Shown: piece after piece, positions 16,570 to 28,066 of the stretch
Layout: each line of letters opens with the position of its first letter
Numbering within the stretch: position 1 is the stretch's first letter
Source: Mesorhizobium ciceri biovar biserrulae WSM1271
GTDB taxonomy: Bacteria > Pseudomonadota > Alphaproteobacteria > Rhizobiales > Rhizobiaceae
Length of the DNA stretch: 64,000 nt
Assembly (NCBI RefSeq): GCF_000185905.1
Contig: NC_014923.1
Coordinates: 4,611,501 to 4,675,500 of the forward strand
Direction of reading: 5' to 3'
Position numbers and translations under genes: made by a program
The notes under the pieces: model-generated
What the model was told of the DNA's origin: nothing
The model's database searches: none
The model's input: the letters and a program-made list of their open reading frames with translations, nothing else

Positions 16570-17334
16570 ATGACGCAGCATCCGACCCAGTCGCCGCAGT
16601 TCTTCCTGACCGCGCCGTCGCCGTGCCCCTATCTCGACGGCCAGTTCGAGCGCAAGGTGTTCACGCACCTGGTTGGCGACAAGGCGGCGGAGATGAACGA
16701 CCTGTTGACGCAAGGCGGCTTCCGGCGCTCGCAGAACATCGCCTACAGGCCGGCCTGCGAGACCTGCCGCGCCTGTGTTTCGGTACGCATCCTCGCCCAG
16801 GAATTCGTCGCCAGCCGCAACATGAAGCGCGTGCTGCAGCACAATTCCGATCTCGTCGGCTACATGCACAATGCCGAGCCCTCGACCGAACAATATTCCC
16901 TGTTCCGCAGCTACCTCGATGCCCGCCACCGCCGTGGCGGCATGTCCGACATGACGGTGCTCGACTATGCGATGATGGTCGAGGATACCCATGTCGACAC
17001 CAAGGTGATCGAATATCGGCGGCGTGGACCCGACACCTTCATCACCGGCAAGGGACAGGGCGAGCTGATCGCGGTGGCGCTCACCGACAAGATGGCTGAC
17101 GGCCTGTCGATGGTCTATTCCTACTTCAATCCCGATTTCGAGGAACGGTCGCTCGGCACGTTCATGATCCTCGACCACATCGCCCGCGCCAGGGCGATGG
17201 GCCTGCCCCATGTCTATCTCGGCTACTGGGTCAACGGCTCGCGCAAGATGAATTATAAGATGCGCTTCATGCCGCAGGAGCATCTCGGCCCCAAGGGCTG
17301 GGAACGCTACACCAACGAAGCGGTTTCACGCTGA
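16570..17334 (+). CDS. bpt: Aspartate/glutamate leucyltransferase (Bpt)
   Basis: This is a 254-residue N-end-rule transferase that moves leucine from Leu-tRNA to N-terminal Asp or Glu and so marks proteins for ClpS/ClpAP. The N-terminal Cys cluster is complete: Cys19 in PCPYLDGQ and Cys63/66/69 in PACETCRAC. The GNAT-like C-terminal half has YSYFNPDFEERSLGTFMILD and YLGYWVNGSRKMNYK. The length is normal. Bacterial proteins of this ATE1-like type are Bpt, not arginyltransferases, even where annotation says so. Confidence 0.95.
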   Translation: MTQHPTQSPQFFLTAPSPCPYLDGQFERKVFTHLVGDKAAEMNDLLTQGGFRRSQNIAYRPACETCRACVSVRILAQEFVASRNMKRVLQHNSDLVGYMHNAEPSTEQYSLFRSYLDARHRRGGMSDMTVLDYAMMVEDTHVDTKVIEYRRRGPDTFITGKGQGELIAVALTDKMADGLSMVYSYFNPDFEERSLGTFMILDHIARARAMGLPHVYLGYWVNGSRKMNYKMRFMPQEHLGPKGWERYTNEAVSR

Positions 17335-17462
17335 GCTTTTCCAAGATCCGCCTTTAAACTGTTTCAAGGCAGGGGATGCTGGTCTTTCAGCCGGTTGGCT
17401 GGAGAGAGTGCGCCATTGCACCGGCCGGCCGCCAGCCTGCATTTCATTGCGAAAGTTCCTGC

Positions 17463-18359
17463 ATGTCCTCTCATCACGATCACCAGAAAGGTCTTTTGAT
17501 AACCGCCATCGGCGGGCTCACGCTGACTGTCGACATACCGTTGATCCGCCTCGCCGACGGTGGCGCATGGACGATCATGCTGCTGCGCACCGGCACAACT
17601 TTCGTCGCGGCCATGGTCATCTGGTCGGTCTGGCGGGCACTCAGCCGAAACGCCCCGCCGCTGATCCCCGGCTGGTCCGGCCTGATCGTGGCGACGTGCT
17701 ACGGGCTGACCGGGATCACCTTCGTCACCGCCGTCTACCACACCTCGACCGCCGACCTGGTGTTCATCCTGGCCTTCAACACCGTCTTTGCGGGCTTGCT
17801 GTCGTGGATATTCTTGCGGGAAAGGCCACGGCTGGTGACCATCGCGGCGATGGCGATCATGATCCTCGGCGTGCTGGTCATCGTCGGCGGCTCGGTCGGC
17901 ACCGGCAAGCTGTTCGGCGATTTCATGGCGCTGTGCTCGGCCTTCTTCATCGCGGTGGCCATCACCATCTCGCGCGCCAGCGGCAAGGACATGGGATTCA
18001 CCTCGCTCGTCGGCGTCCTTCTGCCGCTCGCGCTGGCGGTCTTCATGGTGTCAGGCGAAGGCTTTCATGTGAACGCGCCATGGTGGATCGTCTTCAACGG
18101 CGCCATCATCATGCCGATCTCGTTCTTCTGCCTTGCCGCCGGGCCGAAATACATTTCAGGACCGGAAGTGGCGATGTTCTACCTGCTCGAAACGGTGCTG
18201 GCGCCGGTCTGGGTGTGGATGATCTTTGCCGAGGCACCGACCCGCAACAGCCTGATCGGTGGCGGGATCCTGATCGTCACGCTGACTGCGCATTCGCTGT
18301 GGCAACTGCATGAGGGCCGCAAGCGCCGAGCGACGCTCGCCGTCGCTCACCCGGCCTAG
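17463..18359 (+). CDS. DMT-family (EamA) transporter
   Basis: This 298-residue protein has ten hydrophobic segments, arranged as two EamA repeats. Landmarks are MLLRTGTTFVAAMVIW in repeat 1, SWIFLRERPRLVTIAAMAIMI at the end of repeat 1, and AMFYLLETVLAPVWVWMIFAEAP near the C-terminus. ATG at 17463 is preferred, since the upstream extension to 17376 has no family similarity. The substrate is unknown (metabolite export is typical). Confidence 0.88.
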   Translation: MSSHHDHQKGLLITAIGGLTLTVDIPLIRLADGGAWTIMLLRTGTTFVAAMVIWSVWRALSRNAPPLIPGWSGLIVATCYGLTGITFVTAVYHTSTADLVFILAFNTVFAGLLSWIFLRERPRLVTIAAMAIMILGVLVIVGGSVGTGKLFGDFMALCSAFFIAVAITISRASGKDMGFTSLVGVLLPLALAVFMVSGEGFHVNAPWWIVFNGAIIMPISFFCLAAGPKYISGPEVAMFYLLETVLAPVWVWMIFAEAPTRNSLIGGGILIVTLTAHSLWQLHEGRKRRATLAVAHPA

Positions 18360-18405
18360 AGAGTGGACGGCAGTCGTTCCAGACCTGCAGCGCACGCAAG
18401 CGCAA

Positions 18406-18807
18406 TCAACGCGTTGCCGTATCTGAAAAAGGCTCTGCGATTATCTGGTATTCGTCCTCGTAAACAACATATCCCAGACGGGAACTCTTCATGACCTCGA
18501 CATGATGCCCATGCCGCCCAAGGAGCGCCGCGAGGTCATAAGCCCTTGCCAAATGGTCCGTTGCCGTTGGCTTGAACCAGCTTAATCCTTGGGTCGTCTG
18601 TTTCCGGTAAAAACCTTTCGATCTTGAGAGGTTGAAACGTGGCGGTACCGCAAGGTTCTGTCGAAACCAGGCGAGACTATCTTCCAGCCGATCTAACGTG
18701 TGTTGATCGATATCAGGTTGGCCTCGCAATTCGTAGGCAGCGCCAAAAAAACCTTCGCGCGCCTGCATTCCCTCAATAATTCTTGGCAGAACAAATCGCA
18801 AAAACAT
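18406..18807 (-). CDS. Hypothetical protein (133 aa)
   Basis: I do not recognise this protein. It begins MFLRFVLPRIIEGMQAREGF, has no membrane segment or signal peptide, and contains the aromatic run GFYRKQTTQGLSWFKPTATD and a C-terminal strand pair RLGYVVYEDEYQIIAEPF. The coding reading is supported by length and by the absence of a better frame. Its base composition looks visibly less GC-rich than its neighbours, which would fit recent acquisition. It stands alone between the EamA gene (convergent) and the AI-2E transporter (same strand). Confidence 0.6.
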   Translation of the reverse strand: MFLRFVLPRIIEGMQAREGFFGAAYELRGQPDIDQHTLDRLEDSLAWFRQNLAVPPRFNLSRSKGFYRKQTTQGLSWFKPTATDHLARAYDLAALLGRHGHHVEVMKSSRLGYVVYEDEYQIIAEPFSDTATR

Positions 18808-18849
18808 GCGTAGACCGACGTAAGGTGAGTCGCGCTTGGATCCCGAAGA

Positions 18850-20076
18850 TCATGCCCGGGCCTTTTTCTCGGCGACAATTTCGATCTGCGGCGGGCTGCC
18901 TTCGATCTCGGCGACGCCATCGGGAACGACGTCTTCCGCCATTTCCACCTCGCGCAGCCATTCGCGCCAGATAGCCACCAGCAGGGCCATCAGCACCGGG
19001 CCGATGAACAGGCCGAGAAACCCCATGGTCTTGACGCCGCCGATGAGGCCGAAAAAGGTCGGCAGGAAAGGCAGCTTGATCGGTCCGCCGACGAGCTTCG
19101 GGCGCAAGGTCTTGTCGACGATGAACAGCTCGACCGCCCCCCACAGGAACAGCGCCAGGCCGGCCATCGGCGAGCCGCTGGCGGCGAGGTAGATCGAGAC
19201 CAGCGTGAAGGACAGCGGTGCGCCGCCGGGGATCAGCGCCATGACGCCGGTCAGGGCGCCAAGCGTGACCGGCGACGGCACGCCGGCCAGCCAGTAGGCG
19301 ATGCCCAGCACCAGCCCTTCGCCGATGGCGATAACGGTCATGCCGGTCACGGTCGAGGAGATCGTCGCCGGCACGACGCGCGAAATCCGCTCCCATCTGG
19401 TCGGCAGGATGCGCTCGCCGAGACGGTCGACCTGGCCGGCAAAGTGCTCGCCGTCGCGATAGGCGAAGAACAGCGCGATCATCATGAACAGCAGCGTCAA
19501 CAGCAGGCCGAAAGCACTGCCGCCTGCGGCCAGCACGCCGCGATAGATGCTGCCGATGTTGGCGCCGCTGACCAGCTGGATCAATTCACCAATGCCGCCG
19601 GGATGGCCGAAATTGGTGGTCCACTGTTCGTTCAGCCACTCGCCCACGACAGGCATGGTGGCGATCCAGTGTGGCGTGACGGCGCCGTGGCGGTTGGTCT
19701 CGATCGCCCAGGCGACCCATTCGCGGACCTCGTTGATCGCATAGGTGCCGGCGAGCGCGATCGGGATCACCAGGAAGGCGAGGATGAACAGGATGGCGAA
19801 GGTCGCGGCGATGGTGCGGTTGCCGCCGACCGCGACAAGCAGGCGGCGGTAGAGCGGCCAGCTGGCGAAAGCGATGACGAGCGCCGCCAGCACCGGAAAC
19901 AGGAAGCCGTGGAAGAAATAGACGCCGGCGGCAACGATCAGCACCAGCAGCCAGCGTGCCGCCGACAGCGGCGGGATGACGGCTGCCCTGAGCGGCGTCG
20001 ACAGGCCGAAGAGGCGCTGCTGCCGTTCCGGTTTCTGGATTCTTGCTTCCTTCAAACGCCTGGCTCTCCCAAACAC
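18850..20076 (-). CDS. AI-2E family transporter (YdiK/PerM type)
   Basis: This 408-residue protein has about eight membrane segments. The cytoplasm-facing start is ARRLKEARIQKPERQQRLFG, then helices WLLVLIVAAGVYFFHGFLFP and IAATFAILFILAFLVIPIAL. The family's C-terminal block runs LGALTGVMALIPGGAPLSFT to FLGLFIGPVLMALL. Start choice is uncertain: GTG at 20076 has a GGAGG only 1 nt away, and a TTG 18 nt downstream has GGGAG at better spacing. A TGCACT/AGTGCA inverted repeat (20089-20105) lies just before the ribosome site. The substrate is not known, since few members truly export AI-2. Confidence 0.85.
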   Translation of the reverse strand: MFGRARRLKEARIQKPERQQRLFGLSTPLRAAVIPPLSAARWLLVLIVAAGVYFFHGFLFPVLAALVIAFASWPLYRRLLVAVGGNRTIAATFAILFILAFLVIPIALAGTYAINEVREWVAWAIETNRHGAVTPHWIATMPVVGEWLNEQWTTNFGHPGGIGELIQLVSGANIGSIYRGVLAAGGSAFGLLLTLLFMMIALFFAYRDGEHFAGQVDRLGERILPTRWERISRVVPATISSTVTGMTVIAIGEGLVLGIAYWLAGVPSPVTLGALTGVMALIPGGAPLSFTLVSIYLAASGSPMAGLALFLWGAVELFIVDKTLRPKLVGGPIKLPFLPTFFGLIGGVKTMGFLGLFIGPVLMALLVAIWREWLREVEMAEDVVPDGVAEIEGSPPQIEIVAEKKARA

Positions 20077-20134
20077 CCCTCCTGTCTATGCACTGATATA
20101 GTGCAGCAATCGTGACGATAGTCCAAATGAGATG

Positions 20135-20329
20135 GTGAAGCTGCCAATCTCCACCCTCGTGGGGAGATGCCCGGCAGGACAGAGGGGCGTGAAGGATCGC
20201 GGCCTTGGATTTGGACCGTGAGCCGCAAACCGGCACAATCGAGTATCTGTGAACTCGACCGTCGGCGGGACAGCGCCCCCTCTCCCTGCCGGGCATCTCC
20301 CCCACGAGGGGGGAGATCGGCAGCTTCAC
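20135..20329. repeat. 195-bp palindromic element (family A arms)
   Basis: Two roughly 53-bp imperfect inverted arms lie at 20135-20188 and 20276-20329. The outer ends are GTGAAGCTGCC and GGCAGCTTCAC, then AATCTCC/GGGGAGAT hairpins inside each arm, then GCCCGGCAGG / CCTGCCGGGC. They flank an 87-bp unique centre. The half-arm core is the same as the repeat at 5031-5066. It has the design of a non-autonomous palindromic unit or MITE-like element; no transposase is present. It fills most of the gap between the AI-2E gene and parC. Confidence 0.8.
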
Positions 20330-20332
20330 TCG

Positions 20333-22585
<2,253 letters not shown>

Positions 22586-22912
22586 GGGCTCGGACTAGCC
22601 GAGCGGGTGATTCGCGGCAAGAGCCCGACGGAGATACCGGCCTTTCTGCAACATGAAACCATACCCAGCGGATGTCGGCCAACATCAGCCTGTTACATGC
22701 GGGCTCTATCGCCAAGCGCGACGATATCCGGCTATCGGCTCTTCATGACAAATTCACCGGTTTGCGCAAAGACGGTGGGATCGGGTTTGCCTTTCACCGC
22801 GATTTTTGACCAATGTGCCGGGACACGCCTTTTTCCGGTCCAGTTCGTCACGGAATGGTGATGGCGCAAATAATTGAAAAAACAATTTCAGGACACTCTC
22901 AGGGACCTTGCG
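22586..22912. other. Divergent intergenic region parC / exported protein
   Basis: This 327-bp gap carries promoters for the divergent parC and the exported-protein gene. I see an ATTG-AAAAAA-CAAT inverted repeat just ahead of the latter, but no recognisable RNA, operator family or coding sequence. A short ORF from 22813 is out of frame with the exported protein and has no support. Confidence 0.4.
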
Positions 22913-24103
22913 ATGACAATCAAACGCTCAATTCTCAAGAAACTGGCTTTTTCGACCTTCTTGCTCACGCTGCCGCTGAATGCGGCCCTCGCACAGGATA
23001 CGGCAGTGGCCGACCGGCTGAAGGCAGCGCTTGTCGCACAAGGTGTCGACATCACCTGGACCGGGGTGACCGGCGACAACACCAGCATGGTGCTGCAGGG
23101 CGTTGCCATCAAACCGGCGGCGGAGAAGGAAGCGCTTCCCATCGGCGACGTCAAACTCGAAGGCGTGACCGAGGCAAATGGCGGCTATGACATCGCCACC
23201 GTATCAACGGCTGCCTTCACACACAGCAAGGACGGCGTCACCCTCGACCTCAGCCCCTTCGTCATCCACGACATGACAGTTCCGGCCGACGGCGCCACCG
23301 GCCCGCTGGGCTCGCTGATGATGTACAAGTCCGCCGAACTCTCGAACATGACCGTCAAGGTCGCCGACAAGACCGCCTTCTCGATGGACGGGCTTGCCAT
23401 CGAAATCACGCCGCCGGCGGACGGCAAGGCGATGGAATTCACCGCCACCACGGAAAAATTCAATGCCGACCTGACGCTGGTGGACGATCCCAAGTCCAAG
23501 GAAGTCATCAACGCGCTCGGCTACCAGAACATCGCGGGCAATCTCGAAATGGCCGGCACCTGGCAGCCCACGGACGGCAAGATGGAACTGTCGAAATACG
23601 ACATCTCGGTCGAGAATGCCGGCACGCTCGGCATGACCTTCGATCTCGGCGGCTACACGCTGGACTTCATCAAGTCGCTGCAGGAAATGCAGAAGAAGAT
23701 GGCGGCACAGCCGGAAGGCGCCGACAATTCGGCGCAAGGCATGGCCATGCTCGGCCTGTTGCAGCAGCTTTCGTTCAACAGCGCCTCGATCCGCTTCGAC
23801 GACGATTCGCTGACCAACAAGGTTCTGGACTATGTCGGCAAGCAGCAAGGCATGTCCGGCAAGGACATCGCCAACCAGGCCAAGGCGATCGTGCCGTTCG
23901 GCATGGCGCAGCTCAACAATCCGGAACTGACTGCGCAGGTTACGGCCGCGGTCAGCAAATTCCTCGACGATCCGAAGAGCCTCGAAATCTCGGCCGAGCC
24001 GCCGGCATCCGTGCCGTTCGCGCTGATCATGGCGGGCGCCATGTCCAACCCGCTCGATCTGCCCAAGACGCTCGGTGTCACCGTCAAGGCCAACGAAGAC
24101 TGA
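22913..24103 (+). CDS. Exported protein of unknown function (396 aa)
   Basis: A Sec signal peptide is plain: MTIKRSILKKLAFSTFLLTL with cleavage after NAALA. ATG at 22913 is chosen because it places this peptide at the N-terminus and has CAGGGA upstream; the in-frame TTG at 22874 adds a non-signal stretch. The mature protein is Asp/Ala/Thr-rich, without cysteines or membrane helices, and carries repeating beta-type segments with amphipathic stretches (TVKVADKTAFSMDGLAIEI). I recognise it only as a conserved rhizobial periplasmic hypothetical protein. A strong terminator follows at 24125-24152. Confidence 0.75.
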   Translation: MTIKRSILKKLAFSTFLLTLPLNAALAQDTAVADRLKAALVAQGVDITWTGVTGDNTSMVLQGVAIKPAAEKEALPIGDVKLEGVTEANGGYDIATVSTAAFTHSKDGVTLDLSPFVIHDMTVPADGATGPLGSLMMYKSAELSNMTVKVADKTAFSMDGLAIEITPPADGKAMEFTATTEKFNADLTLVDDPKSKEVINALGYQNIAGNLEMAGTWQPTDGKMELSKYDISVENAGTLGMTFDLGGYTLDFIKSLQEMQKKMAAQPEGADNSAQGMAMLGLLQQLSFNSASIRFDDDSLTNKVLDYVGKQQGMSGKDIANQAKAIVPFGMAQLNNPELTAQVTAAVSKFLDDPKSLEISAEPPASVPFALIMAGAMSNPLDLPKTLGVTVKANED

Positions 24104-24124
24104 TCGAAGCGATCTCGGTATGCG

Positions 24125-24152
24125 AAAAGCCCGGCAGCGATGCCGGGCTTTT
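24125..24152. terminator. Strong bidirectional Rho-independent terminator
   Basis: A 12-bp perfect stem (AAAAGCCCGGCA at 24125-24136 with its complement at 24141-24152) closes on a GCGA tetraloop. An A-run on the left and a T-run on the right make it work in both directions between the convergent exported-protein gene and aspS. Confidence 0.9.
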
Positions 24153-24219
24153 CATTGGGATTAGCGAATCGAAAGAATCGGTTCGGGCGGTTCTTTAAAG
24201 CATCGCCCAAAGCGCGCGA

Positions 24220-26016
24220 TCAGGCGTCCTTCCTGGGCACGGCAACGCGCAGCGCCAGGTCGCGAAGCTGCTGAGGGCTCGCTTCCGACGGTGCATTCAT
24301 CAACAGATCATAGGCCTGCTGGTTCATCGGGAACATGGTGATCTCACGCAGGTTCTTGGCGCCGAGCAGCAGCATGACGACGCGGTCGACACCGGCGGCC
24401 ATGCCGCCATGCGGCGGTGCGCCATACTGGAAGGCACGATAGAGGCCGCCGAAGCGCTCCTCGACCGTGGCGCGGTCCAGCCCGACCGTCTCGAACGCCT
24501 TGACCATGGTTTCGGGCAGATGGTTGCGGATACCGCCTGAGGCGATCTCGAACCCGTTGCAGACCATGTCGTACTGGAACGCCTTGATGCCGAGCAGGTC
24601 CTCGCCATTCAGCGCATCGATGCCACCTTGCGGCATCGAGAACGGGTTGTGGGCGAAGTCGATCTTCTTCTCTTCCTCGTTCCACTCGAAGAACGGGAAG
24701 TCGACGATCCAGCACAGTTCGAAACGCTCGCGGTCGACAAGGTTCAGCTCCTCGCCGGCACGGGTGCGCGCAGCCCCCGCGAAGGAGACGAACTTCTTCG
24801 GGTCGCCGGCAACGAAGAAGGCGGCGTCGCCATCGGCAAGGCCGAGCTGAAGGCGGATCGCCTCGGTGCGCTCCTCGCCGATGTTCTTGGCGAGCGGACC
24901 GGCGCCTTCGAGCTTGTCGCCCTCCTTGCGCCAGAAGATATAGCCCAGCCCCGGCTGGCCCTCGCCCTGCGCCCAGGAATTCATGCGGTCGCAGAAGGCG
25001 CGGCTGCCGCCGGTCTTGGCGGGAATGCCCCACACTTCGGCCTTCGGGTCGTTGGCCAGGATGTTGGCGAACACCTTGAAGCCGGAATCGCGAAAATGAT
25101 CGGAGACGGCCTGCATCTCGATCGGGTTGCGCAGGTCCGGCTTGTCGGAGCCGTATTTGCGCATGGCCACATCATAGGGAATGCGCTGGAAGTTCTGCGT
25201 CACCGGTTTGCCGTTGGCGAAGGTCTCGAAGACCCCGCGCATGACAGGTTCCATGGTCGACAGCACGTCGTCCTGCTCGACGAAGCTCATTTCAAGGTCG
25301 AGCTGGTAGAATTCACCGGGCAGACGGTCGGCGCGCGGGTCCTCGTCGCGGAAGCAGGGTGCGATCTGGAAGTAGCGGTCGAAGCCCGACACCATGATCA
25401 GCTGTTTGTACTGCTGCGGCGCCTGCGGCAGCGCGTAGAAGGTGCCGGGATGGATGCGCGACGGCACCAGGAAGTCGCGCGCGCCCTCGGGCGAAGACGC
25501 GGTCAGGATCGGCGTCGAGAATTCGGTAAAGCCGACCTCGCCCATGCGCTTGCGCATTTCCGCGATGATTTTGGTACGCGCAATGATGTTCTTGTGCAGC
25601 GTCTCGCGGCGCAGATCGAGGAAGCGGTACTTCAGCCTTATATCCTCGGGATAGTCGGGCTCGCCGAACACCGGCAGCGGCAGTTCCTTGGCCGCCGACA
25701 GCACCTCGATCTCGCGGGCGAAGATCTCGATCTCGCCGGTCGGCAAATTGGCGTTGGTGGTCTCGGGCAAGCGCGCCTTGACCTCGCCGTCGACGCGGAT
25801 GACCCACTCGCCGCGCACGGTCTCGGCGACCTTGAAGGCAGGCGAATCCGGATCGGCAACGATCTGGGTCAGGCCATAATTGTCGCGCAGGTCGATGAAG
25901 AGCAGGCCGCCATGATCGCGCACGCGATGCACCCAGCCGGACAGACGAACGGTCGAGCCAACGTCGCTCTTCCTCAACTGGGCACAGGTATGGCTGCGGT
26001 AACGGTGCATTGTCAT
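24220..26016 (-). CDS. aspS: Aspartyl-tRNA synthetase (bacterial long type)
   Basis: This 598-residue class IIb synthetase has an N-terminal OB-fold (about 15-100), a catalytic core with motif 2 in FRDEDPRADRLPGEFYQLD, a bacterial insertion (about 300-420) and motif 3 GGMAAGVDRVVMLLLG. The OB-fold reads GWVHRVRDHGGLLFIDLRD; the His in VRDHGG is the residue linked to non-discriminating enzymes that also charge tRNA-Asn (E. coli has Leu there). Asparagine formation would then need GatCAB, not seen in this window. ATG at 26016 or 26010 is possible. Confidence 0.96.
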   Translation of the reverse strand: MTMHRYRSHTCAQLRKSDVGSTVRLSGWVHRVRDHGGLLFIDLRDNYGLTQIVADPDSPAFKVAETVRGEWVIRVDGEVKARLPETTNANLPTGEIEIFAREIEVLSAAKELPLPVFGEPDYPEDIRLKYRFLDLRRETLHKNIIARTKIIAEMRKRMGEVGFTEFSTPILTASSPEGARDFLVPSRIHPGTFYALPQAPQQYKQLIMVSGFDRYFQIAPCFRDEDPRADRLPGEFYQLDLEMSFVEQDDVLSTMEPVMRGVFETFANGKPVTQNFQRIPYDVAMRKYGSDKPDLRNPIEMQAVSDHFRDSGFKVFANILANDPKAEVWGIPAKTGGSRAFCDRMNSWAQGEGQPGLGYIFWRKEGDKLEGAGPLAKNIGEERTEAIRLQLGLADGDAAFFVAGDPKKFVSFAGAARTRAGEELNLVDRERFELCWIVDFPFFEWNEEEKKIDFAHNPFSMPQGGIDALNGEDLLGIKAFQYDMVCNGFEIASGGIRNHLPETMVKAFETVGLDRATVEERFGGLYRAFQYGAPPHGGMAAGVDRVVMLLLGAKNLREITMFPMNQQAYDLLMNAPSEASPQQLRDLALRVAVPRKDA

Positions 26017-26210
26017 TGGTAAAGTCCGGGGTGCTGGGTTGCGGGCCGAGCATCAAGCCCGGCCTCAAAATTTGCGCGAAAAGCGCATGGGAGGCCGGAT
26101 TTGTCAAGGCAAGCAGGCCTTTGGGGTTCGAGTCTCTGCCGACCTTCATGCATTGCCGCCAGAAGTGTTTCTTGCAACGATGCAGCAATCAAACGATTTG
26201 GAGATGCTTT

Positions 26211-26630
26211 GTGCCAAAACGCACTCCCCCAAAGGGCATCGCGCCACATAATGGTCGCGAGTTGGAACTGATGCTTCGGGGCGACAAGCCAATGGCCTTG
26301 TTCGCAGCGGAACCGGGTATGGACACCGAAGATGTTGGTGACGCGCATTTCGGACCGATTGTCGAGGAAGGCCGCATCCTGAAATTTTCCCAGGTTGATT
26401 CAAAAACGTCTGTGGAGGAACGCTGCTACTGCCTGCCGACGGAGGAATGGCGCTGCAAGCTCAGCCTGCTGATCGCTCGGATGTGCCGTAGCGAAGCAGC
26501 CTTTGATGTCTTCACACCGAACGATCTGGCGAGGCTGGAAGGCACTCTTCTCGGCTACTCAAAGGAGAGTGTTGAAGCGTTTGTTGCACATGCAGCGTCT
26601 CTAAAATTTCTGAACCCCAGCACGGATTGA
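26211..26630 (+). CDS. Hypothetical protein (139 aa, GTG start)
   Basis: I do not recognise this protein. GTG at 26211 has TTTGGAG 7 nt upstream and opens the protein with MPKRTPPKGIAPHNGRELEL; the longer reading from 26010 overlaps aspS antisense and is rejected. The sequence has an acidic central part (EPGMDTEDVGDAHFGPIVEE) and a C-terminal helical half with paired Cys (ERCYCLPTEEWRC). It has no signal or membrane segment. Codon use is less GC-biased than in aspS. It is a single gene between divergent aspS and the MFS carrier. Confidence 0.6.
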   Translation: MPKRTPPKGIAPHNGRELELMLRGDKPMALFAAEPGMDTEDVGDAHFGPIVEEGRILKFSQVDSKTSVEERCYCLPTEEWRCKLSLLIARMCRSEAAFDVFTPNDLARLEGTLLGYSKESVEAFVAHAASLKFLNPSTD

Positions 26631-26746
26631 ACGGCCTGCCCCCTTCCCGGCCCAGGCCGGATTCGAACTTTGCTTCCAGGAATTGCCGCTGGTATTGGTC
26701 AAGGCGATGGTCCAAGAAGGGATCACCGACACGTGATCGCCTCTTC

Positions 26747-27991
26747 ATGTCCTCCATCCGCCCGATGATCCCGCTTCTTCTCGCCGCAGGCATCCTGCTC
26801 GGCGGCAATGGGCTGCAGAGCACGCTGATCGCGCTGCGCGGCGCGCAGGAAGGGTTTTCCGCTTCCGACATAGGCCTGATGGGCACCTTCTACTTCGCCG
26901 GCTTCCTTCTCGGCTGCCTGGCCATCACTCGCATCATGAAGGCGGTCGGCCATATCAGGGCATTTTCGGCGCTGGCGGCAATCGCCTCGGTCGGCACCTT
27001 GCTCCTGGTGCTGGTCATCGATCCGGTGATGTGGTGCGCGGTGCGTCTTGCCGGCGGCTTCTGCTTCGCCGGGCTGTTCACCATCGTCGAAAGCTGGCTG
27101 AATTCCGGCGTCAGCAATCACGATCGGGCACGCGTGCTGGCGATCTACCGGATGGTCGACATCGGTTCGGTGACATCAGCCCAGTTCCTGATCCCGGTCT
27201 TCGGCGCCGGCGGTTTCGCCATCTTCGCCATCATGTCGATGATGATCACCTTGTCGCTGGTGCCGGTCTCGCTCGGCGACCGTTCCAACCCGACGCCGCC
27301 GGAAGAGGTCAAGCTCGACCTGGCGCGCGTCTGGCGGATTTCGCCGCTGGGCTGCTTCGGCTGCATCGCCGTCGGCGTCACCAACAGCGCCTTTCGCACC
27401 TTGTCGCCGGTTTATGCCGAGCAGATCGGCATGTCGGTCGCCGATGTCGTCACCTTCGTCAGCGTCGGCATCTTCGGCGGCGCCATCATCCAGTATCCGC
27501 TGGGTTACCTTTCCGACCGCTGGGACCGGCGCCGCGTGCTGTTGATCACGACCTGCTGCGCGATGCTTTCGGCGCTGGCGCTGGTGTTCATCGCCGGTAG
27601 CAATCCGCTGCTCAACTTCGTCCTCGTCTTCATCTTCGGCTGTTTCGCCATGCCGCTCTATTCGTTGTCGGCGGCCCACTCCAACGATCGCGCCGACACC
27701 GGCGAGTTCGTGCTGATCAACGCGGCGCTGATGCTGTTCTATTCCTTCGGCGCGATCGGCGGCCCGTTCGCCGCCTCGACGGCGATGCAATATTTCGGAC
27801 CGGGCGCCCTGTTTGTATTCAGCGCGGTGGTCTATGCGATCTTCATCGCCGTCATCCTCTACCGCATGCAGGCTCGGTCCGGCGTGCCGGCGGGCAGGCG
27901 CGGCCGCTTCATTGCGCTCCTGCGCACTTCGACGGTTTTCGCGCGGCTGGCCAGGAGAAACGGCGATTCCGATGGGCCGGCGGAGCCGTGA
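26747..27991 (+). CDS. MFS transporter (YcaD-like)
   Basis: This 414-residue protein has 12 membrane segments. The first segment is IPLLLAAGILLGGNGLQSTL, and the MFS loop 2-3 reads CLAITRIMKAVGHIRAFSAL. An early Glu-Ser in helix 4 (FTIVESWLNSG) is typical of the YcaD branch. ATG at 26747 gives a compact start MSSIRPMIPLL; the longer reading to 26627 is rejected. The substrate is unknown. Confidence 0.85.
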   Translation: MSSIRPMIPLLLAAGILLGGNGLQSTLIALRGAQEGFSASDIGLMGTFYFAGFLLGCLAITRIMKAVGHIRAFSALAAIASVGTLLLVLVIDPVMWCAVRLAGGFCFAGLFTIVESWLNSGVSNHDRARVLAIYRMVDIGSVTSAQFLIPVFGAGGFAIFAIMSMMITLSLVPVSLGDRSNPTPPEEVKLDLARVWRISPLGCFGCIAVGVTNSAFRTLSPVYAEQIGMSVADVVTFVSVGIFGGAIIQYPLGYLSDRWDRRRVLLITTCCAMLSALALVFIAGSNPLLNFVLVFIFGCFAMPLYSLSAAHSNDRADTGEFVLINAALMLFYSFGAIGGPFAASTAMQYFGPGALFVFSAVVYAIFIAVILYRMQARSGVPAGRRGRFIALLRTSTVFARLARRNGDSDGPAEP

Positions 27992-28066
27992 CCACGGTGC
28001 CAAAGCTTGACGAAAGCCCCGGCGGCTGAAATCTAGGAAGACCTTACTCCTGCCAAAAGCGATTTG

